Below are positions 24,580 through 33,160 of a stretch of DNA of 64,000 bases, piece after piece. Position 1 is the stretch's first letter; every line of letters begins with the position of its first letter. This DNA comes from Phocaeicola massiliensis B84634 = Timone 84634 = DSM 17679 = JCM 13223 (GTDB lineage: Bacteria; Bacteroidota; Bacteroidia; Bacteroidales; Bacteroidaceae): the NCBI RefSeq assembly GCF_000382445.1, contig NZ_KB905472.1, positions 931,951-995,950 on the forward strand, given 5' to 3'. The notes under the pieces are model-generated. The model ran no database searches and was not told the origin of the DNA. It saw only the letters and a program-made list of their open reading frames with translations. The translations under genes and the position numbers were made by a program.

Positions 24580-26856
24580 TTACAGGCAGGGCAGTACGAC
24601 AGTAAAACGGCTGCCCTTGTTTATTTCGGAAGTAACCTCGATACGTCCCTGCATTTTTTCAACAATCACTTTACAGATAGACAGGCCAAGTCCTACTCCT
24701 TGTGCAAACTCATTATGTTTATAGAATCGGTCGAATATGATTTGCAGTTCTTCTTTTGGAATACCGGCTCCGGTATCTTCTACAAAAATATGCACTTCAT
24801 GACTGGCTGGTTGATGATGGTATCCTAATTTGATATGTCCGCTCTTTGTAAACTTTTTGGCATTGTTCAGGAAATTAGTGATGACCTGTGTCATACGCAT
24901 ATTGTCTATGTGTACAAATACATCTCCTTCGGGAAACTCCTTGATAAATTTTAAGGGTGATGAAATAGTCAGTTGATGGGTGTTGTAAATACTGTTGAGC
25001 AAAGAACGGACGCTCTCTTCCCGGTAATTGAATGACATATTGCCGGATTCAATGCGTGATAGTTCCAGCACATCATTAACCAGTTTGAGCAATAAATCGG
25101 TATTATCATTGATGATGGAGATAAATTCCTGTTTCTCTTCTTCCGAAAGGTCTTTTTCCGTAGTCAGCAGGTTGGAAAACCCGGTGATGGCATTGAGAGG
25201 AGTGCGTATCTCATGACTCATATTATCCAGAAAAGATTGTTTTAATTCTGCCCGCTCTGCAACCTTGCGGGCTTGAATCAGCTCTTCTTCCTTGTCTTTT
25301 ACCTCTTGGATATTTTGCAGCAGACCGGTGATGATATGAATATTGTCATTGTGACAAATCTGTTTGTAACGAAACTCCCACCATTGATATTCACCTGTAA
25401 ACTTACAGCGGTATTGTGCTGTCCGTTTGGGATGGTCTGAAAGGTTGGCCACCTGATGCAGAAATCTCTCTCGTTCGTCTGGGTGAATGAATTTTACCAT
25501 ATCATCGATGTTCATTTGCGGAGAGTCATAATGAATCAGTTCGTAAAACTGTGGATCGAAAATGGCTTTTTCTCCATCAAACCGCCATGCATACGTATTT
25601 CCGCTTTCCATGGCAAGGATCAGTAGCTCATGCTCATATTTTAAGTTGCGCAAAGCATCCTGTTTCCGTTTTTTCTCCCGTCCATATATATAAATGAGGT
25701 AGCTTACAAATAACAATAGAAGGATGCCGACAACGATTTTGATGGTCAGGATAAGAGTGGAATATTTTTTGCTGAAAGGTTTGTACATGATTATATACTC
25801 TTCGGGAATACTTTCTTCGGGTATTTTATATTTCTCCAAAGTAACCCAATTGACGACATACTGTTTGGCGCATTGCTGTAATTGCTGACCGGGCATTTTC
25901 TTGTCCAGTCTTTCTTTTATTCCTGCCGCCATATCTTTTATTTGAATTTCGATAGGTGTAAAATAGCCTCCGAGCATATAGTCATTTGTTCCGAATCCTT
26001 CATTTATGGTCTCAAACCCGGGATTGTCAAACAAACTGCCGATGCGTAAAGTGGTGAAATCACGTTTGGTATATAGAAACAAGGAATAATCGAAAACTCC
26101 GCTGGCCATCCACAATAACCGGCGTGCGGGAACAGAGTCGCTGACCAGTTTGGCAATCATGGTTGTATCGAGATAAGAGAGTTCGGTTGGTTTTTCCGAA
26201 TCAAAAGGAGAGATTTTTTTATTCTCTAGTGAATCCGGGGATATATTTAATATCCGTTCATTCACCCTGTCGCGTATGTTGATATTGTGTCCTGTGCATT
26301 GTTTTTCCAGGTCTTTCCATATAATTTTATCCAGAAAAGTACCTCCTTTAATAACGTGGATACATACTTTTCCCATAATCCGTTCAATCATCTGGCAAGT
26401 CTTGAGGTAATCGGGTCTGTCGATGTATCCGGTTACATTGGGATATTGTTGCAGTAGTTCTGTATTGGGGTAGTTCACTCCGCTGAAAACGACAGGTATT
26501 TCTCTGACTTTCGGATGATTGCATGACATCAGGGAATAAGTGGCCTGGTCGTCAAGGACTGCTATTAAATCGGCTCCCCATATATTCGAATCGTCGATGA
26601 ACCCGGAAATGCGACGTTCTTCATCTGTGCTGCCGTATTTTTCGCAGTTGAGATAATAACTTTTAATTTCACATTGTAGCCCGTTTTTCTTCAGTTCATC
26701 GGCAAAGAGTCTGTTAATTCGCTCGGCGTTGTTATAACCTCTCTGGTAAGAATGGATAAGTGCTATTTTATGTTGGGATGAACAAGGGGAATGAGTACAC
26801 CCGGCAAGGCATACCAATAGCAGCATCACAATAAATCCATAACCCAACACTTTCAT
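24580..26856 (-). CDS. Membrane sensor histidine kinase with ABC-substrate-like sensor and PAS domain
   Basis: 758 residues. Signal with lipobox-like LACLAGC-type end at Cys20 (LVCLAGC). Residues 30-330 resemble an ABC-type periplasmic binding fold (IALIHSYQRGY...IPVVFSGVNYPN). A membrane helix at about 375-398 follows, then a PAS-like domain (about 425-525), HisKA with phospho-acceptor His548 in DNMSHEIRTPLN, and an HATPase domain (NNAKKF, DTGAGIP, GLGLSIC). It senses a periplasmic ligand; no receiver domain or adjacent response-regulator gene is seen, so the partner is unknown. ORF is minus strand with a palindrome at its promoter. Confidence 0.87.
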   Translation of the reverse strand: MKVLGYGFIVMLLLVCLAGCTHSPCSSQHKIALIHSYQRGYNNAERINRLFADELKKNGLQCEIKSYYLNCEKYGSTDEERRISGFIDDSNIWGADLIAVLDDQATYSLMSCNHPKVREIPVVFSGVNYPNTELLQQYPNVTGYIDRPDYLKTCQMIERIMGKVCIHVIKGGTFLDKIIWKDLEKQCTGHNINIRDRVNERILNISPDSLENKKISPFDSEKPTELSYLDTTMIAKLVSDSVPARRLLWMASGVFDYSLFLYTKRDFTTLRIGSLFDNPGFETINEGFGTNDYMLGGYFTPIEIQIKDMAAGIKERLDKKMPGQQLQQCAKQYVVNWVTLEKYKIPEESIPEEYIIMYKPFSKKYSTLILTIKIVVGILLLLFVSYLIYIYGREKKRKQDALRNLKYEHELLILAMESGNTYAWRFDGEKAIFDPQFYELIHYDSPQMNIDDMVKFIHPDERERFLHQVANLSDHPKRTAQYRCKFTGEYQWWEFRYKQICHNDNIHIITGLLQNIQEVKDKEEELIQARKVAERAELKQSFLDNMSHEIRTPLNAITGFSNLLTTEKDLSEEEKQEFISIINDNTDLLLKLVNDVLELSRIESGNMSFNYREESVRSLLNSIYNTHQLTISSPLKFIKEFPEGDVFVHIDNMRMTQVITNFLNNAKKFTKSGHIKLGYHHQPASHEVHIFVEDTGAGIPKEELQIIFDRFYKHNEFAQGVGLGLSICKVIVEKMQGRIEVTSEINKGSRFTVVLPCL

Positions 26857-26864
26857 ATCATTAA

Positions 26865-26899
26865 AGAGTAATTTTAAAGATAATTACTCTGCAAATATA
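26865..26899 (-). promoter_or_regulatory. Sensor kinase promoter -7 box next to a 9-bp palindrome
   Basis: On the minus strand TATATTTG (26899-26892) matches TAnnTTTG exactly. Downstream at the predicted start lies a perfect inverted repeat AGAGTAATT (26865-26873) / AATTACTCT (26882-26890), just before the ATG at 26856. It may be an operator or a leader hairpin. Confidence 0.55.
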
Positions 26900-26953
26900 G
26901 GAATGTTTTCTTGAATAGGAAGAATGAAAGGAAAGAAATATAGGCGGGAAAAG

Positions 26954-27001
26954 AAAAAGAGAGTGTTCAAAGTCAATTTTTATTTTGATGCACTCTCTTT
27001 T
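26954..27001 (-). terminator. Terminator of gadC
   Basis: AAAAGAGAGTG (26954-26964) pairs with CACTCTCTTTT (26991-27001), extended by TCAAA/TTTGA inside. On the minus strand the stem ends in a T-run, so it terminates gadC. Confidence 0.75.
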
Positions 27002-27026
27002 CCAAGATAAAAGTATGGGAGACAGC

Positions 27027-28520
27027 TTATTTTGTTTCTCCGGTTGTTGGGGCATCTGTCGGGGCAGCTTGTTCTTCCCAGTGGAAAGGTTCGAACTGTG
27101 TGTTCTTATCTACCCATGATGGCTTACGAGATGCATAGATAATGAACGGAGCAGAGACAACAACGATACATCCTATAACTAATACGGCAAACCATACGGT
27201 GTTACTGCCGATTGATATTTGACTGGGCGGGATGAAGCTGAGCACAAATGCCAGTAATGAACCGCAGAAACCGAGTCCGGCAATGAACCACATCAAACCG
27301 TTGCCTTTACTGCCGATACGGAAAGGACGTGGAGCCTTTTTCATGTTATAGCGCAAATAAATGGCACCGCTAAACATTAACAGGTACATGATGAGATACA
27401 ATAACACGGTGAGCTGTGACAGGATTTGATAGAAGCTCTGTACGGATGGCATCACTACGAACAACAAGCTGAGCAATGTCACGGCCAAACCTTGGATTAA
27501 CAAGATATTCTTCTGCACACCGTTGTTGTTGGTTTTTTGGAAGAACGGGGGCAGATAACCGGCTTTACCTACGGCAAAGATACCTTTGGACGGACCGGCT
27601 ACCCAAGTCAATACGCCTGCCAACACACCGAATGCCAATGCAACGGCAATGATAGGAGATAACCAGGAAGCATGTACATACTTAAAGTAGTTGTCGAAGC
27701 CGACCAGCAGGCTCTGAGTCAGGTTGATATCCTTTTCCGGGATAATGATACCCAATGCGAAAGTACCCAGTACGAAGATGGCAACTGTGATGGCTGCACC
27801 GATAAATACAGCCTTCGGATAATTCTTGGCAGGATTCTCCATATCCTTCACATGGATACCGCCCATTTCCATACCGGCATAGAAAAGGAAAATACTGGAT
27901 GCAAGTACCAGATTGTCGAAATTACTGAAATCGGGGAAGAAGTTACCGTCAAAGTTCATTTGACTTTGTCCGCCCGATGCCAGATAGATAACTGCCAGCA
28001 CCATCAATAGGCCTGCCGGGATGATGGTGCCTACCATACCGCCGACTTTGGCAACTTTTCCTACCCAGCCCATCCCTTTCAGTGAAATGAAAGTGGCAAG
28101 CCAGTAAATGATAAGCACCACAGCCAATGAGTAATAGCGGTTGGAGGCCAGTGACATATCGTGAGCGTCGTTTGTGCCGATAAATGCCAATGCCACCGCT
28201 CCGAAAGTTAATACCGTAGGATACCAGATTGTACTTTCCACCCATTGAAGGAATATAGCCAGAAAACCCCACTTCTTTCCGTATGCCTCACCAACCCAGC
28301 GGAATACACCGCCTTGCTTGTCCTGAAACATTGCTGCCAATTCTGCTGCTACCAATGAAGTCGGTATCAGGAAGACGATGGCTGCAAAAAGATAATAAAA
28401 TGCCGAACTCAGTCCATATTCGGCTTCTGCAGGTAGCCCACGCAGGGAAACAACCGCAGTTACATTCATAATTGCGAGGGTAAATACCCCGAGCTTGACT
28501 GATTTGCTAATGTTTGCCAT
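27027..28520 (-). CDS. gadC: Glutamate:GABA antiporter GadC (APC superfamily)
   Basis: 497 residues, 12 membrane segments. APC-family features: GLPAEAEYGLSSAFYYLFAA near the start, FRWVGEAYGKKWGFLAIFLQW (about 70-95), ILFYAGMEMGGIHVKDMENPAKNYP (about 210-240). Resembles GadC of acid resistance, which imports glutamate and exports GABA. Supporting context: gadB and glsA lie at 34.6-37.2 kb. The polar C-terminal tail (about 465-497) could be the gating C-plug. Divergent from the channel gene at 28683. It shares the leader motif AACCTAAACTTT before ATG with gadB. Confidence 0.88.
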   Translation of the reverse strand: MANISKSVKLGVFTLAIMNVTAVVSLRGLPAEAEYGLSSAFYYLFAAIVFLIPTSLVAAELAAMFQDKQGGVFRWVGEAYGKKWGFLAIFLQWVESTIWYPTVLTFGAVALAFIGTNDAHDMSLASNRYYSLAVVLIIYWLATFISLKGMGWVGKVAKVGGMVGTIIPAGLLMVLAVIYLASGGQSQMNFDGNFFPDFSNFDNLVLASSIFLFYAGMEMGGIHVKDMENPAKNYPKAVFIGAAITVAIFVLGTFALGIIIPEKDINLTQSLLVGFDNYFKYVHASWLSPIIAVALAFGVLAGVLTWVAGPSKGIFAVGKAGYLPPFFQKTNNNGVQKNILLIQGLAVTLLSLLFVVMPSVQSFYQILSQLTVLLYLIMYLLMFSGAIYLRYNMKKAPRPFRIGSKGNGLMWFIAGLGFCGSLLAFVLSFIPPSQISIGSNTVWFAVLVIGCIVVVSAPFIIYASRKPSWVDKNTQFEPFHWEEQAAPTDAPTTGETK

Positions 28521-28682
28521 AAAGTTTAGGTTTAAAAAATATATTTGTTTTTGTTACGTGTCTATAACAACCTCCCCGAATTGATGTTTATCCGTTTAGG
28601 TTTATTAACCCCGGTTGTGCCGAGTAAACAAAGTACAGTTTTAAGGTGTTTTAGGGGAAACAATAATAAATAGGTATAGTTT
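28521..28682. promoter_or_regulatory. Divergent gadC / channel control region
   Basis: 162 gene-free bases. The gadC leader contains AACCTAAACTTT just before ATG, as in gadB. The perfect palindrome AACCCCGGTT (28607-28616) is the best operator candidate. No consensus -33/-7 pair was found for either side. Confidence 0.4.
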
Positions 28683-29438
28683 ATGAAAACAGCATTTTCT
28701 TCTTTTATCTATTCCCGAAAAGGAATTTATGGGATTCTGCATGTCTTAATCCTCTGTCTGTCTCTTTTCTTAATCATAAGTATTTCGATGGATACTTTCC
28801 ATAATATTCCTTTTATTAATCAGGGGAGTTATCTCAGAATACAATTTTGGATATGTATGTTTTTCCTTTTTGATTTTCTGCTTGAATTCTTTCTGGCACC
28901 CGATAAATGGAGATACTTGAGCAGTCACTTTGTTTTTTTGCTGGTTTCTATTCCATATCTGAATATCATTGATTATTATCACATCACTTTTTCTCCGGAG
29001 GTAAGTTATTTTCTTCGTTTTATACCTCTTCTAAGAGGAGGGTATGCGCTGGCCATTGTGGTGGGGTGGCTCTCGGGAAGCAAAGCTTCGGGTTTGTTCA
29101 CTTCCTATATCACTATGTTGATGGCGACAGTTTATTTTGCCAGTCTGATATTTTTTGTGCTGGAGCATAAGGTGAACCCGATGGTGACAGATTATTGGAG
29201 TGCATTATGGTGGGCATTTATGGATGTGACCACCGTGGGTAGCAATATTTATGCCGTGACTCCGACCGGCAAGATACTTTCGGTGGTACTGGCTGCGCTT
29301 GGAATGATGATGTTTCCTATCTTTACCGTATATGTAACCAGTCTGGTGCAGCAGGCAAATAAGCGGAAACAAGAGTATTATGAAAAGCAAAATGCGAATG
29401 CCGATACTTCCCGGCACAATGTTTCTGCAGATAAATAG
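28683..29438 (+). CDS. Potassium-channel-family protein with atypical filter
   Basis: 251 residues, about six membrane segments: four in 17-130, an outer pore helix near 138-162, a pore loop near 172-190 and a final helix near 197-220. The pore loop reads DVTTVGSNIY (181-190), so residues 184-188 are TVGSN where K+ channels have TVGYG. Known Bacteroides acid-resistance clusters contain a channel of this kind beside gadC. K+ selectivity cannot be assumed. A 33-residue polar tail follows the last helix. Confidence 0.8.
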   Translation: MKTAFSSFIYSRKGIYGILHVLILCLSLFLIISISMDTFHNIPFINQGSYLRIQFWICMFFLFDFLLEFFLAPDKWRYLSSHFVFLLVSIPYLNIIDYYHITFSPEVSYFLRFIPLLRGGYALAIVVGWLSGSKASGLFTSYITMLMATVYFASLIFFVLEHKVNPMVTDYWSALWWAFMDVTTVGSNIYAVTPTGKILSVVLAALGMMMFPIFTVYVTSLVQQANKRKQEYYEKQNANADTSRHNVSADK

Positions 29439-29464
29439 CTTTTAGGACACTTAAAAATATTTAT

Positions 29465-29496
29465 TTTCGCATTCCTGCTAAAAAGTTTTATCTTTG
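29465..29496 (+). promoter_or_regulatory. Promoter of the transglutaminase-like gene
   Basis: -33-like TTTC at 29465-29468, 20-base spacer, exact -7 TATCTTTG at 29489-29496, 38 bases before ATG. Confidence 0.6.
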
Positions 29497-29533
29497 TAGC
29501 CAATAATAATTGCTAACTTAATTAATTAACAAC

Positions 29534-32200
29534 ATGAAGTTATTGGCTCTATGTGCCACGGGGCTTAGTTTAATGCTGAGTTTTACCTCGTGCACCAACA
29601 ACAAACATTTGATAAGTGATGCTGCCGAACGGAATGCCGTTCAGCAAGACTTTGAAACCCGACGTTCAAAGTTGTCGCACGGAGACCTGTTTCAGGTGTT
29701 CGAACAACCGATGAGTGACGAACAGCGGGAAGCTCTGACCTTCCTATATGCTTATATGCCATTGGGGGATATTACGGACTATTCCGGTGAGTATTATCTG
29801 GAAAATATTGATTATTCATTGAAAGCCCGTGAGGAAATGCCGTGGGGCAAGACAATTCCGGAGCGTGAGTTCCGTCATTTCGTTCTGCCTGTGCGGGTGA
29901 ATAACGAGAATTTGGATGACAGCCGTAAGGTGTTCTATGAAGAGCTGAAGGATCGGGTAAAGGGACTTTCATTACACGATGCTGTGTTGGAAGTAAATCA
30001 CTGGTGTCATGAAAAGGTAATCTATACACCATCCGATGCGCGAACCAGTTCTCCACTCGCTTCTGTAAAGACGGCCTACGGGCGTTGTGGTGAGGAATCG
30101 ACTTTCACGGTAGCTGCACTCCGTTCGGTAGGTATTCCTGCCCGTCAGGTTTATACGCCCCGTTGGGCACATACAGATGATAATCATGCTTGGGTGGAAG
30201 CGTGGGTAGATGGAAAATGGCATTTCTTTGGTGCGTGTGAACCTGAACCGGTTCTGGATTTAGGTTGGTTTAATGCTCCGGCTTCACGTGGAATGTTGAT
30301 GCATACGAAAGTCTTCGGACGATACAACGGTCCGGAAGAAGTAATGTATGAAACTCCCAATTATACAGAGATCAATGTAATTGATAATTATGCCCCGACA
30401 GCTAAAGCTGAGGTAACCGTGGTGGATGCCGAAGGCAATCCGGTGACTGATGCAAAGGTGGAATTTAAAGTATACAATTATGCTGAATTTTATACTGTGG
30501 CCCGTAAACAGACAGATACCCGGGGAAAAACATTCCTTACTGCCGGTAAAGGCGATATGTTGGTATGGGCTTCTAAGGATGGTAAGTTCGGATATTCCAA
30601 ACTTTCATTTGGGAAGGATAATAATCTGACAGTGAAGCTGGATAAAACAGCAGGAGATAATTACATGGTGGAAGTGGATATTGTTCCTCCTGCCGAAGGT
30701 GTCAATATGCCTGAAGTTACTCCCGAACAGCGTGCCGGAAATAATCGCCGGATGGCACAGGAAGATTCCATTCGCAATGCGTATGTAGCTACGTTTATGA
30801 GTGATGAATCGGCTCGTAACTTTGCGAAGGAGTATAAATTGGATGAAGAAGCCGTGGCTAAGATTTTGGTTGCGTCACGCGGTAATCATCTGGTGATCCG
30901 TGATTTCCTTGCCCGCTTGCGTTCCGATAAATCAAAAAAGGGGGGAATAGACCTTCTGCAGAGAATTTCCTCTAAAGACTTGCGCGATGTCAGTCTTGAA
31001 GTATTGGTAGACCACATGCAGTCTCGCCTTTGCGAAAATGCAGAGTATTTCCGCCGTTTTGTCCGTAATCCGCGTGTAAGCAATGAAATGCTGACACCGT
31101 ATAAGTCTTTCTTCGGTAAGGTTGTTTCAAAACAAGATATGGAAGCGTTCCGTGCCGATCCGATGAAGCTGGCTTCCTGGGTGGCCGATAGCATTCAGGT
31201 GGACAACAACTGCAATTTGGGCGGTGCACCGATCTCACCTGCCGGAGTATGGCGTGCTCGTGTGGCAGATGCGCATAGCCGTGATATATTCTTTGTATCC
31301 ATGGCGCGAAGCATGGGGATTCCGGCACGTATTGACGAGGTGACGGGTAAGGTGCAATTGATTATAGGTGATGAGAGACCGGTTGATGTAGACTTTGAGG
31401 CTGTTTCTCCGTCAGCTGCACAGACAGGTAAATTGATTGCAAAATATACTCCAATCAAATCATTGGAAGATCCCAAATATTATTCTCACTTTACTATTTC
31501 AAAGGTGACTCCCGAAGGGACTTTGCAGTTACTGAATTATGACGAAGGTGATATCGATATGGGAGGTGGTGCCACCTGGAGCAATTTGCTGAAGAATGGA
31601 ACGGCACTTGATGAAGGGAATTATATGTTGGTGACAGGGACTCGTCTGGCAAATGGCGGTGTGCTTTCTGATATTACTTTTTTTACCATCAAGCCGGGAG
31701 AAACGACTACTGTTGATTTGGTGATGCGCGAAAGCAAGGATGATGTTCAGGTTATCGGCAATTTCAATTCCGAGTCTCTTTATAAGCCGATTGATAGTGA
31801 TGAGTTGAAATCCATCCTTTCTACCACCGGGCGTGGTTATTATATTGTGGCTGTATTGGGAGCCGGTCAGGAACCTACAAATCATGCATTGCGTGATATT
31901 GCAGCATTGAGCAAAGATTTTGAGCAGTGGGGAAGAAGTATTGTATTATTATTCCCCAATGAAGAACAGTTCAAGAAGTTCCGGCCTGAAGAATTTCCGG
32001 GATTGCCCTCTACTATTACATATGGTATAGATGCGGACGGGGCTATCCAAAAACAGATAGCTGAAGGCATGAAGCTGCCTAACAAGACTATTTTGCCTAT
32101 GTTTATTATTGGGGATACCTTTAATCGTGTAGTATTTGTCTCACAAGGTTATACCATCGGCTTAGGCGAGCAACTGATGAAAGTAATCCATAAGCTTTAA
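29534..32200 (+). CDS. Transglutaminase-domain lipoprotein with C-terminal thioredoxin-like fold
   Basis: 888 residues. Signal with lipobox-like SFTSC, Cys20, so probably a lipoprotein. The transglutaminase-like core has Cys185 in AYGRCGEEST and His218 in DDNHAWVEAW; the third acid is not obvious (the usual place reads GACEPEP). A carboxypeptidase-regulatory-like or Ig domain follows (about 290-375, VTVVDAEGNPVTDAKVEF). The last about 130 residues look thioredoxin- or peroxiredoxin-like but lack the CxxC motif. Likely acts on extracellular peptides or glycans; the reaction is not known. No operon partner. Confidence 0.8.
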   Translation: MKLLALCATGLSLMLSFTSCTNNKHLISDAAERNAVQQDFETRRSKLSHGDLFQVFEQPMSDEQREALTFLYAYMPLGDITDYSGEYYLENIDYSLKAREEMPWGKTIPEREFRHFVLPVRVNNENLDDSRKVFYEELKDRVKGLSLHDAVLEVNHWCHEKVIYTPSDARTSSPLASVKTAYGRCGEESTFTVAALRSVGIPARQVYTPRWAHTDDNHAWVEAWVDGKWHFFGACEPEPVLDLGWFNAPASRGMLMHTKVFGRYNGPEEVMYETPNYTEINVIDNYAPTAKAEVTVVDAEGNPVTDAKVEFKVYNYAEFYTVARKQTDTRGKTFLTAGKGDMLVWASKDGKFGYSKLSFGKDNNLTVKLDKTAGDNYMVEVDIVPPAEGVNMPEVTPEQRAGNNRRMAQEDSIRNAYVATFMSDESARNFAKEYKLDEEAVAKILVASRGNHLVIRDFLARLRSDKSKKGGIDLLQRISSKDLRDVSLEVLVDHMQSRLCENAEYFRRFVRNPRVSNEMLTPYKSFFGKVVSKQDMEAFRADPMKLASWVADSIQVDNNCNLGGAPISPAGVWRARVADAHSRDIFFVSMARSMGIPARIDEVTGKVQLIIGDERPVDVDFEAVSPSAAQTGKLIAKYTPIKSLEDPKYYSHFTISKVTPEGTLQLLNYDEGDIDMGGGATWSNLLKNGTALDEGNYMLVTGTRLANGGVLSDITFFTIKPGETTTVDLVMRESKDDVQVIGNFNSESLYKPIDSDELKSILSTTGRGYYIVAVLGAGQEPTNHALRDIAALSKDFEQWGRSIVLLFPNEEQFKKFRPEEFPGLPSTITYGIDADGAIQKQIAEGMKLPNKTILPMFIIGDTFNRVVFVSQGYTIGLGEQLMKVIHKL

Positions 32201-32224
32201 ACTTTTGTAGGCAGATATAAAAGA

Positions 32225-32262
32225 AATGAGGCTGTTCCGTTTTTTTTCGGGATAGCCTCATT
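32225..32262. terminator. Bidirectional terminator between transglutaminase gene and cutC
   Basis: AATGAGGCT (32225-32233) pairs perfectly with AGCCTCATT (32254-32262), followed by TCTTTTTATT on the plus strand and preceded by A-rich sequence serving the minus strand. Confidence 0.75.
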
Positions 32263-32288
32263 CTTTTTATTATTGATTGTCTTTCGGA

Positions 32289-33155
32289 TTATTTATCATC
32301 TTCCAAATCATCATCTTCATCATCCCACTCATCATCTCTTTTAACCCTCTTCAACTTTTTGGATTCTTTGGTTTTCTTTTCCAAAGCCTTATCATTTTCG
32401 TCTTTCAAGGCTAGTTCGGCTAAGGCGGCTTTAACGATATCCGGGTCGGTTACATCCTTTTTATATTCTTCGATTTTCACAGTGCCACCCATTGATACTT
32501 TGGGGTTGCGGTATAGCATATCGCTTTCACAGGTGGTGCGTCCAGAGAAATGAAACTCGCAGGCACCGGTTTCCTCGGCAATTTTACGAATATTTTTAGG
32601 ATTTACTCCACATCCCGGCATGATGATAATGCGTTCGTCGGCCAGTTCTACCAATTCTTTAAGGAGGGGAATACCTTTTTCGGCAGTGGCTTCCTGACCT
32701 GAAGTAAGGATACGGTGGCAACCGAGTTCAATAATTTGTTCTAATGCTTCTTGCGGATTACGGCACATATCAAAAGCGCGATGGAAAGTGACACTCATGT
32801 CGCCTACGGCATTCATCAATTTTTCCATGGCTTCCACGTCTACTTTGCCATCAGCTGTCAGGCAACCGAATACTACTCCATCTGCTCCTAATTGGCGTGC
32901 TACTTTAATATCATGCAACATGATTTCTTGTTCCAATGGAGAATATAGAAAATCTCCGCCACGGGGACGGATAATAATGTGCAATTTGGTCTGTTGTAAG
33001 AGTTGGCGTGCCATGCGTATTTCGCCAAACGACGGAGTGGTACCTCCTTCGGGAATACCTGCGCATAACTCCACACGATAGGCTCCGCCCTGTTGTGCTT
33101 TTACTGCACTTTCAACAGAATTGGCGCAGATTTCAATTTTTGATTTGTTGCTCAT
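32289..33155 (-). CDS. cutC: CutC-family protein (copper homeostasis) with charged tail
   Basis: 288 residues. CutC barrel features: EICANSVESAVKAQQGGAYRVELCA at 7-31, GTTPSFGEI, IIIRPRGGDF, VVFGCLTADG, TFHRAFDM and ILTSGQEA. It ends at about residue 250; a Lys-rich then very acidic tail (about 255-288) is additional. CutC proteins are linked to copper tolerance, though the biochemical role is debated. It starts 5 bases after the fucosidase stop, so the two share an operon. Confidence 0.92.
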   Translation of the reverse strand: MSNKSKIEICANSVESAVKAQQGGAYRVELCAGIPEGGTTPSFGEIRMARQLLQQTKLHIIIRPRGGDFLYSPLEQEIMLHDIKVARQLGADGVVFGCLTADGKVDVEAMEKLMNAVGDMSVTFHRAFDMCRNPQEALEQIIELGCHRILTSGQEATAEKGIPLLKELVELADERIIIMPGCGVNPKNIRKIAEETGACEFHFSGRTTCESDMLYRNPKVSMGGTVKIEEYKKDVTDPDIVKAALAELALKDENDKALEKKTKESKKLKRVKRDDEWDDEDDDLEDDK

Positions 33156-33160
33156 AAAGG

